Assembly: GCA_000231825.2 (NCBI GenBank)
Contig: JH720320.1
Coordinates: 146,058-210,057, forward strand
Length of the DNA: 64,000 bases
Source: Tetrahymena elliotti 4EA
Lineage: Eukaryota; Ciliophora; Oligohymenophorea; Hymenostomatida; Tetrahymenidae
Reading direction: 5' to 3'
Shown: positions 63,906 through 64,000 of the stretch, piece after piece
Position numbering within the stretch: position 1 is the first letter of the stretch
Layout of the letters: every line of letters begins with the position of its first letter
Notes under the pieces: generated by a model
What the model was told of the DNA's origin: nothing
Database searches by the model: none
The model's input: only the letters and a program-made list of their open reading frames with translations
Translations under genes and position numbers: made by a program

Positions 63906-64000
63906 ATGGCTGTAAATGCAATTATGGGAAGCTCAGGTGCTGGTAAAACAACTCTTCTGAATTTATTGTGTTGTCGTGCTGAAAATACTGCTTAAGTTTC
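63906..64000 (+). pseudogene. ABCG copy 7, N-terminally shortened, runs off right edge
   Basis: ATG at 63906 opens directly into [20 protein letters not shown], so Walker A begins about nine residues in. The conserved 40-residue block that precedes Walker A in all six intact copies (GVDITW...GICKAGEM) is absent. The bases before the ATG are ordinary AT-rich spacer and I find no upstream exon encoding it. The visible part is otherwise clean: CCRAEN, then TAA read as Gln. It may be a truncated pseudogene or a gene whose first exon I fail to see. The type is chosen on the missing strand of the ATPase fold. Confidence 0.5.

Overview
The window reads as macronuclear DNA of a ciliate, most probably Tetrahymena. 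It is extremely AT-rich, and long protein-like frames appear only if TAA and TAG are read as glutamine with TGA as the sole stop. Six paralogous transporter genes show this internally: an invariant Gln in the ATPase H-loop is spelled TAA in some copies and CAA in others. Introns are short, AT-rich and GT..AG. All coding calls use the ciliate nuclear code. I found no tRNA, rRNA, CRISPR or bacterial-type signals.

Left part (1-31.7 kb): single-copy genes separated by long AT-rich spacers. On the minus strand are a large coiled-coil protein whose C-terminus resembles an alpha-adaptin appendage (1-5121, runs off the left edge) and a three-exon gene of unknown function (5361-6083). On the plus strand are an unrecognised gene at 7655, a 673-residue Q/N/S-rich protein (8472-10493), a Ser-rich 244-residue protein (18056-18790), a Yos1/IER3IP1 homologue in three exons (23573-24053), an eight-exon coiled-coil protein of 1217 residues (25171-29315) and a two-exon 109-residue protein (31181-31658). 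Two weaker small candidates lie at 16911-17174 (+) and 21972-22181 (-). The 10.5-16.9 kb spacer holds several diverged direct repeats, including three tandem copies of a hairpin-bearing unit.

Right part (36.2 kb to the end): a same-strand array of ABCG-type half-transporters (ATPase domain followed by membrane domain). There are six intact intronless genes (36252, 42160, 49095, 53255, 56950, 61477), one decayed relic (38653-39400) and one N-terminally shortened copy entering at the right edge (63906). They fall into two subfamilies in interleaved order (A, A, B, B, A, B). All six intact genes carry an unusual ABC signature, TKGE in place of SGGE. Copies 2 and 5 share a very similar ATPase block that suggests gene conversion. 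An unrelated minus-strand gene (39940-41070) sits inside the array, and a decayed membrane-protein gene (about 45048-46914) lies between copies 2 and 3.

Most of the remaining sequence is AT-rich spacer with no supported gene. The array looks like a lineage-specific expansion still undergoing duplication, conversion and loss. Its substrate cannot be read from sequence.
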